Shown: piece by piece, positions 52,880 through 61,765 of the stretch | Layout: each line of letters begins with the position of its first letter | Numbering within the stretch: position 1 is the stretch's first letter | Assembly: GCA_963976055.1 (NCBI GenBank) | Contig: CAXBJB010000003.1 | Location: 350,331 to 414,330 of the forward strand | DNA from: UBA1479 sp963976055 | Lineage (GTDB): Bacteria > Pseudomonadota > Alphaproteobacteria > Rhodospirillales > Casp-alpha2 | Direction of reading: 5' to 3' | Length of the DNA stretch: 64,000 nucleotides | Translations under genes and position numbers: made by a program | Notes under the pieces: model-generated | The model's input: only the letters and a program-made list of their open reading frames with translations | The model's database searches: none | What the model was told of the DNA's origin: nothing

Positions 52880-54208
52880 ATGAACCTGAACACGATTCTC
52901 GATCCTGACCGGCTGCGTCAGTGGCTCGACGCAGCACTCGCTTGGCTCGACGTCCATCTGCTGGCCGTCGACAACCTTGTGCAGCTTGGCGTGATCGCCG
53001 CGACCTTCGTCGCCGCGCGTATCCTGTCGCCGCGCCTGGAAGCGCTGCTCGACCGGCGGCCGGACCATGGCTGGTACGCAAGGTTCGGCGTTCCCGTGGC
53101 GGTGGCGCTCAAGCCCGTCGCCCGGCCGGTGCTGTGGCTGGCGGCCCTGTGGTTCGCCGTGTTCGCGGCCAAGGGGGCGGCCTGGCCCCACCACCTGATG
53201 GAGGCGGCGGTCTCGCTGCTGACGGCCTGGGCGGTGATCCGCTTGGCCTCCGGCCTGATCCGCAACCCGTTCTGGGCCCGTGCCATCGCCGTCACCGCCT
53301 GGACCATCGCCGCCCTCAACCTGCTGGGCCTGCTCGACCCGGTCATGCGCACCTTGGACGACATGGCGCTCAACCTGGGTGAATTCCGCTTGTCCGTTCT
53401 CGGCGTGATCAAGGCGGCGTTGCTGTCGGCCCTGTTCCTCTATCTCGCCTCGGTCGCGTCACGGGTCGCGGAAACCCGCATCAACGCCTCGGACAGCCTG
53501 ACGCCGTCCATGCGCGTGCTGTTCGGCAAGTTCGCCCGGGTGTTTCTCTTTGCACTGGCCATCGCCCTGGCTCTGGAAAGCGTTGGCATCAATCTGGCCG
53601 CCTTTGCCGTGTTCGGCGGTGCTTTGGGCCTTGGCGTCGGCTTCGGCCTGCAGAAGGTCGTCTCGAACCTGATGTCGGGGGTGATCCTGCTGATGGACCG
53701 TTCAGTCAAACCGGGCGACGTCATTGCCGTGGGCGATACCTTCGGCTGGATCAACACGCTGGGCGCGCGTTATGTCTCGGTCATCACCCGCGACGGGACG
53801 GAACACCTGATTCCCAACGAAGAGCTGATCTCCCAGCGGGTCGAGAACTGGTCCTATTCCAATTCCATGATCCGCCAGAAGGTGCCCATCGGCATCGATT
53901 ACGGTGCCGACGTACATCTGGCTCGGGAACTGGCAATGCAGGCCGCCGACGGAGTCAACCGGGTGCTGAAGGACCCCAAACCCGTGTGCCATCTGATAGA
54001 ATTCGGCGACAACGCGGTGATTTTGGAGCTGCGGTTCTGGATCGACGATCCCCAGAACGGCGTCGCCAACGTGCGCAGCGAGGTCCAACTGCGCATTTGG
54101 GATCTCTACCACGAACATGGGGTGGTGTTCCCGTTCCCGCAGCGCGACCTGCACCTGCGGTCGTCCGTGCCGATCAAGGTCGAGGTTTCGAGGCCGGAAA
54201 AGGACTGA
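52880..54208 (+). CDS. MscS-family mechanosensitive channel
   Basis: The 442-residue protein has about five N-terminal membrane helices and the MscS core: AFAVFGGALGLGVGFGLQKV (pore helix), SNLMSGVILLMDRSVKPGDV, GTEHLIPNEELISQRVENWS and a C-terminal beta/alpha domain. Such channels release solutes under hypo-osmotic shock. The long N-terminal part puts it with the larger MscS relatives. It separates the MoxR and VWA genes. Confidence 0.92.
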   Translation: MNLNTILDPDRLRQWLDAALAWLDVHLLAVDNLVQLGVIAATFVAARILSPRLEALLDRRPDHGWYARFGVPVAVALKPVARPVLWLAALWFAVFAAKGAAWPHHLMEAAVSLLTAWAVIRLASGLIRNPFWARAIAVTAWTIAALNLLGLLDPVMRTLDDMALNLGEFRLSVLGVIKAALLSALFLYLASVASRVAETRINASDSLTPSMRVLFGKFARVFLFALAIALALESVGINLAAFAVFGGALGLGVGFGLQKVVSNLMSGVILLMDRSVKPGDVIAVGDTFGWINTLGARYVSVITRDGTEHLIPNEELISQRVENWSYSNSMIRQKVPIGIDYGADVHLARELAMQAADGVNRVLKDPKPVCHLIEFGDNAVILELRFWIDDPQNGVANVRSEVQLRIWDLYHEHGVVFPFPQRDLHLRSSVPIKVEVSRPEKD

Positions 54209-54211
54209 TCT

Positions 54212-54243
54212 TCACAAGGATTGGTCGTCACAAGGATTGGACG
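54212..54243 (+). repeat. 16-bp tandem repeat
   Basis: TCACAAGGATTGGTCG is followed directly by TCACAAGGATTGGACG (one mismatch). It fills the space between the converging mscS-type and YdhR-like genes. Confidence 0.7.
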
Positions 54244-54552
54244 TCAGGAGACAATTTCGCCGGCCACATTGTCGACGACCACGGGCGACTCGAAATAGGT
54301 CAGGCGCGGCGGCGAACCGTATCGCTTGGTGATCGAGGCGACCCAGGCGTCGTTCAGCAGGGCATCGGCCTCGGCCCGCGTGCCGAACACATAGGCGCCG
54401 CCGCCGATCATCTTTTCTTCGTTGTACAGGTAGAATTTGCGCAGCAGGCCGGGTGCCCCCAGGTACTTTTGCGAACTGCCCTGAAAGCGGGCGGTGGCGT
54501 CCGCCAGGGTCGTGCCGGGCGGCAGATCGAAATTGACGACGACGGTGATCAT
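54244..54552 (-). CDS. YdhR-like dimeric alpha+beta barrel protein
   Basis: The 102-residue protein matches the YdhR-type monooxygenase-like fold: ITVVVNFDLPPGTTLADATA, GLLRKFYLYNEEKMIGGGAY and FGTRAEADALLNDAWVASIT, then YGSPPRLTYFESPVVVDN. Members are small dimers of uncertain catalytic role. It is transcribed against its neighbours. The family is likely; activity is unknown. Confidence 0.75.
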   Translation of the reverse strand: MITVVVNFDLPPGTTLADATARFQGSSQKYLGAPGLLRKFYLYNEEKMIGGGAYVFGTRAEADALLNDAWVASITKRYGSPPRLTYFESPVVVDNVAGEIVS

Positions 54553-54662
54553 GGATGGGCTCCCGTTCGGTTTGTCCGTTATCTGGGCGCCAGCTTATCC
54601 GCTCCCCGCATTGCGTTGAAGCGGGATTGGCAGGGGCGGGGGATGGGCGTTAAGGTGTGGCC

Positions 54663-55838
54663 ATGTTCATCAATTTCTTCCTCGAACTGCGGTCGGCCAA
54701 GGTGCCCGTGTCCTTGCGGGAATACCTGACCCTGCTGGACGCCATGGACGCCGGGCTGGCAGACTACAGCATCGAGCATTTCTACTACCTGTCCCGTGCC
54801 GCCCTGGTGAAGGACGAAAAGAACCTGGACAAGTTCGACCGGGTGTTCGGCCATGTGTTCAAGGGCCTGGAGCAGACGGAACAGGTCGATGTCCAGGACA
54901 TCCCCGAGGAATGGCTGCGCAAGTTGGCGGAGCGCACCCTGACGCCGGAGGAACGGGCGCAGATCGAGGCCTTGGGCGGCTGGGACAAGCTGATGGAAAC
55001 CCTGAAGAAGCGCCTGGAGGAGCAGAAGAAGCGCCACCAGGGCGGGTCGAAATGGATCGGCACCGCCGGCACCTCGCCGTTCGGCGCCTACGGCTACAAC
55101 CCGGAGGGAGTACGCATCGGCCAGGACGACAACCGCAACTTCCGCGCCGTGAAGGTGTGGGACAAGCGCGAATTCAAGAACCTGGACGACACGCTGGAAC
55201 TGGGCACCCGTAACATCAAGGTCGCGCTTCGCCGCCTGCGCCAATTCGCCCGGCAGGGGGCGCCGACGGAACTGGATCTGGATGGCACGATCCGCAACAC
55301 GGCCAAGCGGGGATATCTCGACATCCGCATGGTGCCGGAACGCCATAACGCGGTGAAGGTTTTGCTGTTTCTCGACGTGGGCGGGTCCATGAACCCGCAC
55401 GTCCGGGTGATGGAGGAGCTGTTTTCCGCCGCCCGCTCGGAATTCAAGCATCTGGAATATTTCTACTTCCACAACTGCCCCTACGAGCGCGTGTGGAAGG
55501 ACAACGTCCGCCGGCGCACGGACACGATCCCGACCTGGGAAGTGCTGCATACCTATCCGGCCGATTATAAGATCATCTTTGTCGGCGACGCCTCCATGAG
55601 CCCTTACGAGATCGCCTATCCCGGCGGCAGCGTCGAGCATTGGAACGAGGAGGCGGGCAGCCTGTGGATGCAGCGCATCCTCGGCGTCTATTCTCGGGCG
55701 GTCTGGCTCAATCCCGTGAAGGAGGACTGGTGGGGCCATACCCAATCCGTCGACATGATCCGGCGGCTGATGGGCGGGCGCATGTTCCCCCTGACCCTGG
55801 ACGGCCTCGACCGGGCGACCCGCGAACTGGTGCGCTAA
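54663..55838 (+). CDS. VWA-domain protein of the CoxE type
   Basis: The 391-residue protein begins FINFFLELRSAKVPVSLREY and has a VWA domain with the MIDAS-type motif FLDVGGSMNPHV (about residue 237-248) and later IIFVGDASMSPYEI. This is the standard partner of MoxR ATPases such as the one at 51.6 kb. The pair may remodel or metallate an unknown target. The start ATG 54663 lies within GTGGCCATG; the GTG 6 bp upstream is an alternative. Confidence 0.85.
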   Translation: MFINFFLELRSAKVPVSLREYLTLLDAMDAGLADYSIEHFYYLSRAALVKDEKNLDKFDRVFGHVFKGLEQTEQVDVQDIPEEWLRKLAERTLTPEERAQIEALGGWDKLMETLKKRLEEQKKRHQGGSKWIGTAGTSPFGAYGYNPEGVRIGQDDNRNFRAVKVWDKREFKNLDDTLELGTRNIKVALRRLRQFARQGAPTELDLDGTIRNTAKRGYLDIRMVPERHNAVKVLLFLDVGGSMNPHVRVMEELFSAARSEFKHLEYFYFHNCPYERVWKDNVRRRTDTIPTWEVLHTYPADYKIIFVGDASMSPYEIAYPGGSVEHWNEEAGSLWMQRILGVYSRAVWLNPVKEDWWGHTQSVDMIRRLMGGRMFPLTLDGLDRATRELVR

Positions 55839-55859
55839 AGTCGCCCGGCGAAATGCTGC

Positions 55860-56417
55860 TTATTTCTTGGATTTCTTGGGCTTGTCCGCGTCGGCGGCGA
55901 CCTGCATCTTCACGATCTTGTCCGGATCGACGGGCGGCTCGCCGCGTTCGAGCATGCCGACGAACTTCATACCCTCGGTGACCTGACCCCAGACCGTGTA
56001 CTGGCCGTCGAGGTGGGCGGTCCGCGCGAAGCAGATGAAGAACTGGCTGTCGGCGCTGTTGGGGTTCATGGAGCGGGCCATGCCGACGGTGCCGCGCTTG
56101 AACGGCTCGCTCGAAAATTCCGCCGGCAGGTTCTGGCCGCTGCCGCCCATGCCGGTGCCCGTGGGATCGCCGCCCTGGGCCATGAAGCCGCCGATGACGC
56201 GGTGGAACACCAGCCCGTCATAGAAGCCCTCGCGGGTCAGTTCCTTGATCCGCGCGACATGCTTGGGCGCCAGATCGGGGCGCAGTTCGATCACCACACG
56301 GCCGTGCGTGGTGTCCATGTAAAGGGTGTTTTCCGGGTCCATGGCTTCGGCGTCGTTCATCGCACCGATCCCCAGGACGAGAGCGAGCGCGGCGAAAAGG
56401 GACAGCAGACGTTGCAT
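55860..56417 (-). CDS. Periplasmic cyclophilin-type peptidyl-prolyl isomerase
   Basis: A signal peptide (LLSLFAALALVLGIGAMNDA) precedes the cyclophilin fold: FHRVIGGFMAQGGDPTGTGM, GTVGMARSMNPNSADSQFFI and LDGQYTVWGQV. Catalytic Arg and Phe are present in FHRVI and SQFFI. It speeds folding of proline-containing proteins in the periplasm. A Lys-rich C-terminus ends it. Confidence 0.95.
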   Translation of the reverse strand: MQRLLSLFAALALVLGIGAMNDAEAMDPENTLYMDTTHGRVVIELRPDLAPKHVARIKELTREGFYDGLVFHRVIGGFMAQGGDPTGTGMGGSGQNLPAEFSSEPFKRGTVGMARSMNPNSADSQFFICFARTAHLDGQYTVWGQVTEGMKFVGMLERGEPPVDPDKIVKMQVAADADKPKKSKK

Positions 56418-56522
56418 GGAACAGGACTCCCTTGGATTTCTCGGTTACGGATCAAATCGTTCATATCATTATCCGGACGCTGGCCCGGACACCCCTATTA
56501 ATGTGATGGTTTCGGTTACAGG

Positions 56523-57053
56523 TCAGTCGAACAGCTTGTCGATCTCGTCCTGGGTGACGCCTTCGCCCTGAAGCTGCGGACCCTTAAGAAGCTTTTCGTC
56601 TTCGGACTGCTCTTCGGTTTCAACCTCGACGCTTTCGATGTGTTCCTTGCCGAAGATCTGGATCAGCGCGTTGACGCGCGTTTCCACGTAAGTCACCGAC
56701 CGGGCGATCTTGGTCACGCGCTGGCCGGTGATGTCCTGGAAGGTGCAGGCCTCGAAGATGTTGGAGGAGTTGTTTTCCAGCGCGTCGAGAAGGGCGAGGA
56801 TTTCCGCGTTGTCGGTCTTCTCGCGAATCTTGTCGATGGTGTCGGTATTCTGTTCCACCACTTCCATGATCGAATTGGTGGCGTCTTCCGTGGCCTGGAC
56901 GATGGCATCCAACTGATCCGACATGTTGTCGAACCGACCGTTGCCTTCGTCGGAACGGGTGATCGCGGCCACTTCCTTACGCACCCGCTGAATGTAATTA
57001 AAAAGGTTGAGGATTTCTGCCTGAAGCAGTTCCAGTTCTTCCTTGGTTTCCAT
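56523..57053 (-). CDS. Second CheZ-like CheY-P phosphatase
   Basis: The 176-residue helical protein has CTFQDITGQRVTKI with Asp107 and Gln111 in the CheZ catalytic positions, as in the cheZ at 28.9 kb. SDQLDAIVQATEDATNSIME also matches its paralogue's DELDAIVEATAEATNSIMD. It ends VTQDEIDKLFD, a CheY-docking type motif. It lies far from other chemotaxis genes. It might dephosphorylate a different CheY. The start could be 12 bp further upstream. Confidence 0.85.
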   Translation of the reverse strand: METKEELELLQAEILNLFNYIQRVRKEVAAITRSDEGNGRFDNMSDQLDAIVQATEDATNSIMEVVEQNTDTIDKIREKTDNAEILALLDALENNSSNIFEACTFQDITGQRVTKIARSVTYVETRVNALIQIFGKEHIESVEVETEEQSEDEKLLKGPQLQGEGVTQDEIDKLFD

Positions 57054-57135
57054 TCGTCGAACCATCCGCCCTAGGTCTTATCGCTATGATTTATTTTGCC
57101 GCATGGTAGCGGCTGGAACGAGAAAATCCATACAT

Positions 57136-58179
57136 TTAGGTGTTTTTGTCTGCTCGCTCACCCGTCGCCCGAAAGGCCGCCAGGATGCGCCGCGCGGCCT
57201 CGCTGGGGCCGACCGCACCCTCGGCGACGGCGGGCTCCAGGTCGGCGAGGGCCTGCTTCACGGCGGGGGCGGTGCGGAGCTCGCCCAGCAGGGTTTCGTT
57301 GACCTCGTTCCACATCCAGGTTCTGGCTTGCTCGGCGCGGCAGGCGTCGAACCGGCCGGACGATTGCGTCGCTTCGCGAAACGCTTCGACCGATTGCCAG
57401 ATGTCGTCGAGCCCGTCGCCGGTCACGGCGGAGCATTTTACCACCTGGGGGGCCCAGTCGGCGTTTTCCGGGCGCAGCAGATGCAAGGCCGAGACATAAT
57501 CCCGGCGCGCCCGTTCCGCCGCCGGCGCCAGGTCGCCGTCGGCCTTGTTGACGACGATCAGGTCGGCCATTTCGACAATGCCCTTCTTGATGCCCTGCAG
57601 GTCGTCGCCGCCGCCGGGGGCGAGCAGCAACAGAAACATGTCGACCAAATCCTTGACCGCCGTTTCCGACTGGCCGACGCCGACGGTTTCGATCAGCACC
57701 ACGTCATAGCCGGCGGCCTCGACCGCGATGATGGCTTCCCGCGTGCGCCGGGCGACGCCGCCCAGGGTGCCGCCGGACGGCGACGGCCGGATGTAGGCGT
57801 CGCGGCACCGGGCCAACTTTTCCATGCGCGTCTTGTCGCCCAGGATCGAGCCGCCCGAACGCGGGCTGGTCGGGTCGACGGCAAGAACGGCGACCTTGTG
57901 GCCGCGGTCGACCAGGGCCAGGCCGAAGGCCTCGATGAAGGTCGATTTGCCGACGCCGGGGATGCCGGTGATGCCGATGCGGATCGACCTGCCCGCCGCC
58001 GGCAAAAGCGTGCGGATCAGGGCTTCGGCCTGCACCCGATGATCGGCGCGGCCCGATTCCAGCAGGGTGATGGCACGGGCGAGGGCGCGCAGGTCGCCGG
58101 CCGCGACCTTGGTTCCCAGGTCACGGGCCGTTGCCTCGGCGGTGGTGTCGGAGGCGGTCAACGGAGACGCGGAGGTCAA
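57136..58179 (-). CDS. meaB: Methylmalonyl-CoA mutase-associated GTPase MeaB
   Basis: The 347-residue G3E-type GTPase has Walker A GIPGVGKSTFIEAFG (about residues 71-85), AVDPTSPRSGGSILGDKTRM, ETVGVGQSE and the base-specific NKAD. MeaB protects and reloads B12-dependent methylmalonyl-CoA mutase. No mutase gene is in the window. The start is TTG 58179, overlapping the preceding stop codon. Confidence 0.93.
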   Translation of the reverse strand: MTSASPLTASDTTAEATARDLGTKVAAGDLRALARAITLLESGRADHRVQAEALIRTLLPAAGRSIRIGITGIPGVGKSTFIEAFGLALVDRGHKVAVLAVDPTSPRSGGSILGDKTRMEKLARCRDAYIRPSPSGGTLGGVARRTREAIIAVEAAGYDVVLIETVGVGQSETAVKDLVDMFLLLLAPGGGDDLQGIKKGIVEMADLIVVNKADGDLAPAAERARRDYVSALHLLRPENADWAPQVVKCSAVTGDGLDDIWQSVEAFREATQSSGRFDACRAEQARTWMWNEVNETLLGELRTAPAVKQALADLEPAVAEGAVGPSEAARRILAAFRATGERADKNT

Positions 58180-58535
58180 CGCCCGCCCTTGGTGGGGTCG
58201 AGGCCGAAGGCTTCCAACGCCATGGCCTGAAGCTTGATCTTCTGGTCCGGGCCCAGTTCGTCGAGAATCTTGGTCTTCTGCTTGCGCACGGCCAGGGCCT
58301 GTTGGATCAGTGCCTTACGCTCGCCGGTCAATTTCGGTTTCGACGCCAGTTCCTTTTCCGCCGATTCCAGCGCCTGGCGGGCGGCGAAGCGCAGTTCCTC
58401 GGCGCTGGTGGGCAGGGCTTCGGGCGCGGCCGCAGGCGCCTTATTCGCGCGCTGCTTGGCGGCGTCCAGGGCCGAGCGGGCCTTCTTGTCCATGACCACG
58501 GACAACAGCGCTTTGGAAAAGACCTTTTTCAGCAT
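58176..58535 (-). CDS. Unrecognised 119-residue helical protein
   Basis: I do not recognise a family. The protein has an N-terminal stretch MLKKVFSKALLSVVMDKKAR, an Ala/Pro-rich segment, then helices LRFAARQALESAEKELASKP and ALIQQALAVRKQKTKILDEL. It is soluble and basic. It overlaps meaB by 4 bp, so the two are probably cotranslated. A link to MeaB function is only positional. Confidence 0.65.
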   Translation of the reverse strand: MLKKVFSKALLSVVMDKKARSALDAAKQRANKAPAAAPEALPTSAEELRFAARQALESAEKELASKPKLTGERKALIQQALAVRKQKTKILDELGPDQKIKLQAMALEAFGLDPTKGGR

Positions 58536-58644
58536 GCCGGAACCTTAATCAAGATGTCCGCCGCACGGGCGGCGGCGCCAAGACTATCCTATGGCGGTCA
58601 GGGCTGACAAAGGGTTAACGCAGGGTCTGGAAAATCGGGCGCGC

Positions 58645-59949
58645 CTAAAGGCGGCTCGGCGCTTCCTGTTCCGTGAAATCGGGAATCCAGCGCAGGAAGT
58701 AGGGCAGGGCCCGGCGACGCTGTTCCGCGTTCGTGCCGTGGCTCGACGTGAAGGACTTGAACACGTTGTAGCCGAAGGCGTCCTTGGCGGTCAGGTACAC
58801 CCAAAGGGCGGTCAGTTCGCCCGAACAGGGGGCGGTATCCTTGATCAGCGCGTTGAGATGGTCGCGCGCCGCCCCTTCGCGGGCCTGGTTGGAGCCGTAT
58901 TCCTGCTGCAGCATCTGCTTGACCGCCTGCTGCTCCTCGTCGACCTGTTCCGGGTAGTATTCGAACAGGGACTTGAGGAAGACGAAGTCCTCGAACTTCG
59001 GTGGGCTGTAAGTGACTTCGGGTCCGGCGATGATGTTCCAGAACCCCTTGGCGTGATCCAGTTCGGTGGTGTCGGCCACGGCCTCGCGTTCGACGACCTT
59101 TTCCTCTTTCTGGAAAAAGCCCAGGAAGCCGCCGGTCTTCTTGGTCGTCACCTTGGTCTTCGCGGCTTTCTGCGGCGGCGGTTTGTCGCTGGTCAAAAAG
59201 CGTTCGATGTCGGCCAGGCCGTCTTCCCACATGCTGCGCACGGGGTTGGCTTTCTTCGGCTTGTCGAAGATTTCGCGGAACGCGCTTTCCTCGAAATTCC
59301 GGGCCTTCAATTCGTCGCCCAGCACCATGATGCGGCGGTTGGTGAAGAACCGGTGCATGAAATGTTCCTTGATCGCCGTGACCAGATTGTCGCCGAAGCG
59401 GGTCGACAGCGGAAAGGGCGTGGGCGTCAGCGTGTGCTGCGGCACGTACCACAGCATGGCGCGCTTGCGCAGGTACTTGCAGATCTGTTCCGTGAAGGCC
59501 TCGGTGAAGGGGCTGTCTTCCCAGGGCTTGCCGGGCTTGGCCGGCTTCGCGGCGGCGGCCGGTTTGGCGGCGGGCTTGCCCTTGGCGGGCTTGCCTTTCG
59601 CGGCGCCCGCGGGTTTGGCATCGGCCCCCGTCGGGCGTTTCTTGCGCCGCTTCTTGCGCCTGGGGGCGTCCGCGTCCCCGGACACCTTGCCGAAGGCTTC
59701 CAGCAGTTCCGACGCGCGGATGCGGGCGCGCTGGGTGAATTCCGGGTCCTTCAACTGGCCGCAGGCTTCGAGGAAGCTCAGGGTCGTCTGGGTCGCCTGA
59801 ACCACGTCGGGCCGCACCTTGCCGCCGGCGTTGGCCTTCAGCTCCTTGACGATGCCGTCCACGGCCTTGTCGACAGCCGTCATCAGCGTCGCCTTGTCCG
59901 TATCGGGCGATAGGCCGGCCAGCGCATTGATGATGCTTTGCGTGCTCAA
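58645..59949 (-). CDS. Unrecognised protein of about 434 residues
   Basis: I do not recognise this protein. It has a helical N-terminal domain (IINALAGLSPDTDKATLMTA), a Lys/Pro/Ala-rich basic linker (around residues 95-150), then a larger C-terminal domain with PFTEAFTEQICKYLRKRAML and SLFEYYPEQVDEEQQAVKQM. No signal peptide or membrane helix is seen. The start is probably TTG 59949 (STQSIINAL); the open frame reaches 60006. It is alone on its strand, upstream of the small gene at 58.2 kb by about 110 bp. Confidence 0.7.
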   Translation of the reverse strand: MSTQSIINALAGLSPDTDKATLMTAVDKAVDGIVKELKANAGGKVRPDVVQATQTTLSFLEACGQLKDPEFTQRARIRASELLEAFGKVSGDADAPRRKKRRKKRPTGADAKPAGAAKGKPAKGKPAAKPAAAAKPAKPGKPWEDSPFTEAFTEQICKYLRKRAMLWYVPQHTLTPTPFPLSTRFGDNLVTAIKEHFMHRFFTNRRIMVLGDELKARNFEESAFREIFDKPKKANPVRSMWEDGLADIERFLTSDKPPPQKAAKTKVTTKKTGGFLGFFQKEEKVVEREAVADTTELDHAKGFWNIIAGPEVTYSPPKFEDFVFLKSLFEYYPEQVDEEQQAVKQMLQQEYGSNQAREGAARDHLNALIKDTAPCSGELTALWVYLTAKDAFGYNVFKSFTSSHGTNAEQRRRALPYFLRWIPDFTEQEAPSRL

Positions 59950-60292
59950 ACGATACCCCTGGACCGCCCGGTGAAACCAACACCCACCCGGCGGACCGCT
60001 TCCCAAAAAAACACATGGCCAATCGACTGCGCCGCCTTTGGGCGCGTCCCTACGGCGCCGGTCTTCTGCCGGTCCTTCATAGGTGCCACGAAATTGGTTA
60101 ATACCTACCTAATCTTGCCCCCTTTACGCAAGGCGGCCGGCCGGCCCGACGCGGATTTATTAGACTGTTTTCATTTGCGCGGCCGCATGACCGCGGAATT
60201 TCAAGAATATTTGCGTGAGTTTGCCCCCGTTTGGCCTTAAGCCTATGGGCGCAGGGACAGTGACGAAATGAAGGAGAGGGAAGGCCCCCGCC
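59950..60292. other. Intergenic region upstream of pyk
   Basis: This 343-bp stretch between two divergent genes holds no supported gene. A near match to the CtrA box (TTAA-N7-CTAA, 60098-60112) is 180 bp upstream of pyk. No other signal was recognised. Confidence 0.4.
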
Positions 60293-61708
60293 ATGAAACG
60301 TGAACGCCGCGCGAAGATCGTCGCGACCCTGGGCCCTGCGACGTCCAGCCAGGAAGCCATCGAAAAGCTGTTCGAAGCCGGCGTCGATGTGTTCCGCATG
60401 AATTTCTCCCACGGCAGCCATGCCGACCATCAGAAAATCCACGGCATCGTGCGCTCGCTGGAACGCAAGTACCACCGCCCCGTGGGCATCCTGCTCGACC
60501 TGCAGGGCCCGAAGCTGCGGGTCGGCGACATCGACACGGGCAGTGCCGAACTGGAAGCTGGGCACAAGTTCCGCCTCGACCTCGACACGACCCCCGGCAA
60601 CCACCGCCGCGCCCCCCTGCCGCACCCGGAAATTTTCGCGGCGCTGGAGGTGGGATCGACGCTGCTGATCGACGACGGGCGCATCCGCCTCAAGGTGCTG
60701 GAGTGTTCCAAGGAACACGCGGAATGCGAGGTCGAGATCGGCGGCACCCTGTCCAACCACAAGGGCGTCAACGTGCCCAGCGTGATCCTCGACGTGTCGC
60801 CGCTGACCAAGAAGGACCGCGACGACATGCGGTTCGGCCTCGACCTTGGCGTCGAATGGGTCGCGCTCAGCTTCGTGCAGCGGCCCGAGGATCTGGCCGA
60901 GGCGCGCAAGCTGGTCGCCGGCCGCGCCGCCATCATGTCCAAGCTGGAAAAGCCCGCCGCCCTGACCCACCTGGAAGAGATCGTCCATCTGTCCGACGCC
61001 ATCATGGTGGCGCGCGGCGACCTGGGCGTGGAATGCCCGACCGAGGACGTGCCCGTGGCGCAAAAGCAGATTTTGCACCTGTGCCGGCTGGCCGGAAAAC
61101 CGGTGATCGTGGCGACCCAGATGCTCGATTCCATGGTCCACGCGCCGACCCCGACGCGGGCCGAGGCCTCGGACGTGGCGACCGCCATCTACGACGGCGC
61201 CGACGCGGTCATGCTGTCGGCGGAATCGGCGGTCGGCGATTATCCCACGGAAACCGTCGCCATGATGGACCGCATCATCAAGCGCGTGGAACAGGACGTG
61301 CACTACCGCCACATGCGCGACCGCCGGCGCGGCGGCCACGACGCCACGGCGGCCGACGCCATCACCGTCGCCGCCTGTCAGGTCGCGGAAACCATCTCGG
61401 CGGCGGTCATCGTCACCTTCACGACCACGGGCTCGACGACGCTGCGCTGTGCCCGCCTGCGGCCGGCGACGCCGATCCTGGGCCTGACGCCGAAGCGCGA
61501 GACCGCGCGGCGGCTGGCGCTGTGCTGGGGCGTGCATTCGGTGCTGTCCGAGGACATCCACTCGTTCCGCGACATGGTCTCCAAATCCGTGACCGAGGCG
61601 CAGAAGGACGGCTTCGCGAAAAAGGGCGACCCCATCGTCATCACCGCCGGGGTGCCCTTCGGCACGCCGGGCGCGACCAACATCCTGCGCATCGCCTGGG
61701 TCGAATAA
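60293..61708 (+). CDS. pyk: Pyruvate kinase
   Basis: The 471-residue protein begins RRAKIVATLGPATSSQEAIE and has the substrate loops MNFSHGSHADH, LLDLQGPKLRVG and the catalytic MVARGDLGVECP, then VATQMLDSMVHAPTPTRAEA. It converts phosphoenolpyruvate and ADP to pyruvate and ATP in glycolysis. The C-terminal domain is present and of normal length. The start has GGAGAGGGAAGG upstream. Confidence 0.97.
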   Translation: MKRERRAKIVATLGPATSSQEAIEKLFEAGVDVFRMNFSHGSHADHQKIHGIVRSLERKYHRPVGILLDLQGPKLRVGDIDTGSAELEAGHKFRLDLDTTPGNHRRAPLPHPEIFAALEVGSTLLIDDGRIRLKVLECSKEHAECEVEIGGTLSNHKGVNVPSVILDVSPLTKKDRDDMRFGLDLGVEWVALSFVQRPEDLAEARKLVAGRAAIMSKLEKPAALTHLEEIVHLSDAIMVARGDLGVECPTEDVPVAQKQILHLCRLAGKPVIVATQMLDSMVHAPTPTRAEASDVATAIYDGADAVMLSAESAVGDYPTETVAMMDRIIKRVEQDVHYRHMRDRRRGGHDATAADAITVAACQVAETISAAVIVTFTTTGSTTLRCARLRPATPILGLTPKRETARRLALCWGVHSVLSEDIHSFRDMVSKSVTEAQKDGFAKKGDPIVITAGVPFGTPGATNILRIAWVE

Positions 61709-61765
61709 CCGGCACGGGCGCCGCGACCCGCTTTCCTTCCACCACAGGCCTGGACGACCATCTCC

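Noticed and set aside
58598..60022. 474-residue frame on the minus strand overlapping the 434-residue gene
   Set aside because: It is extremely Arg/Gly-rich with no structure, while the other frame has normal protein composition.
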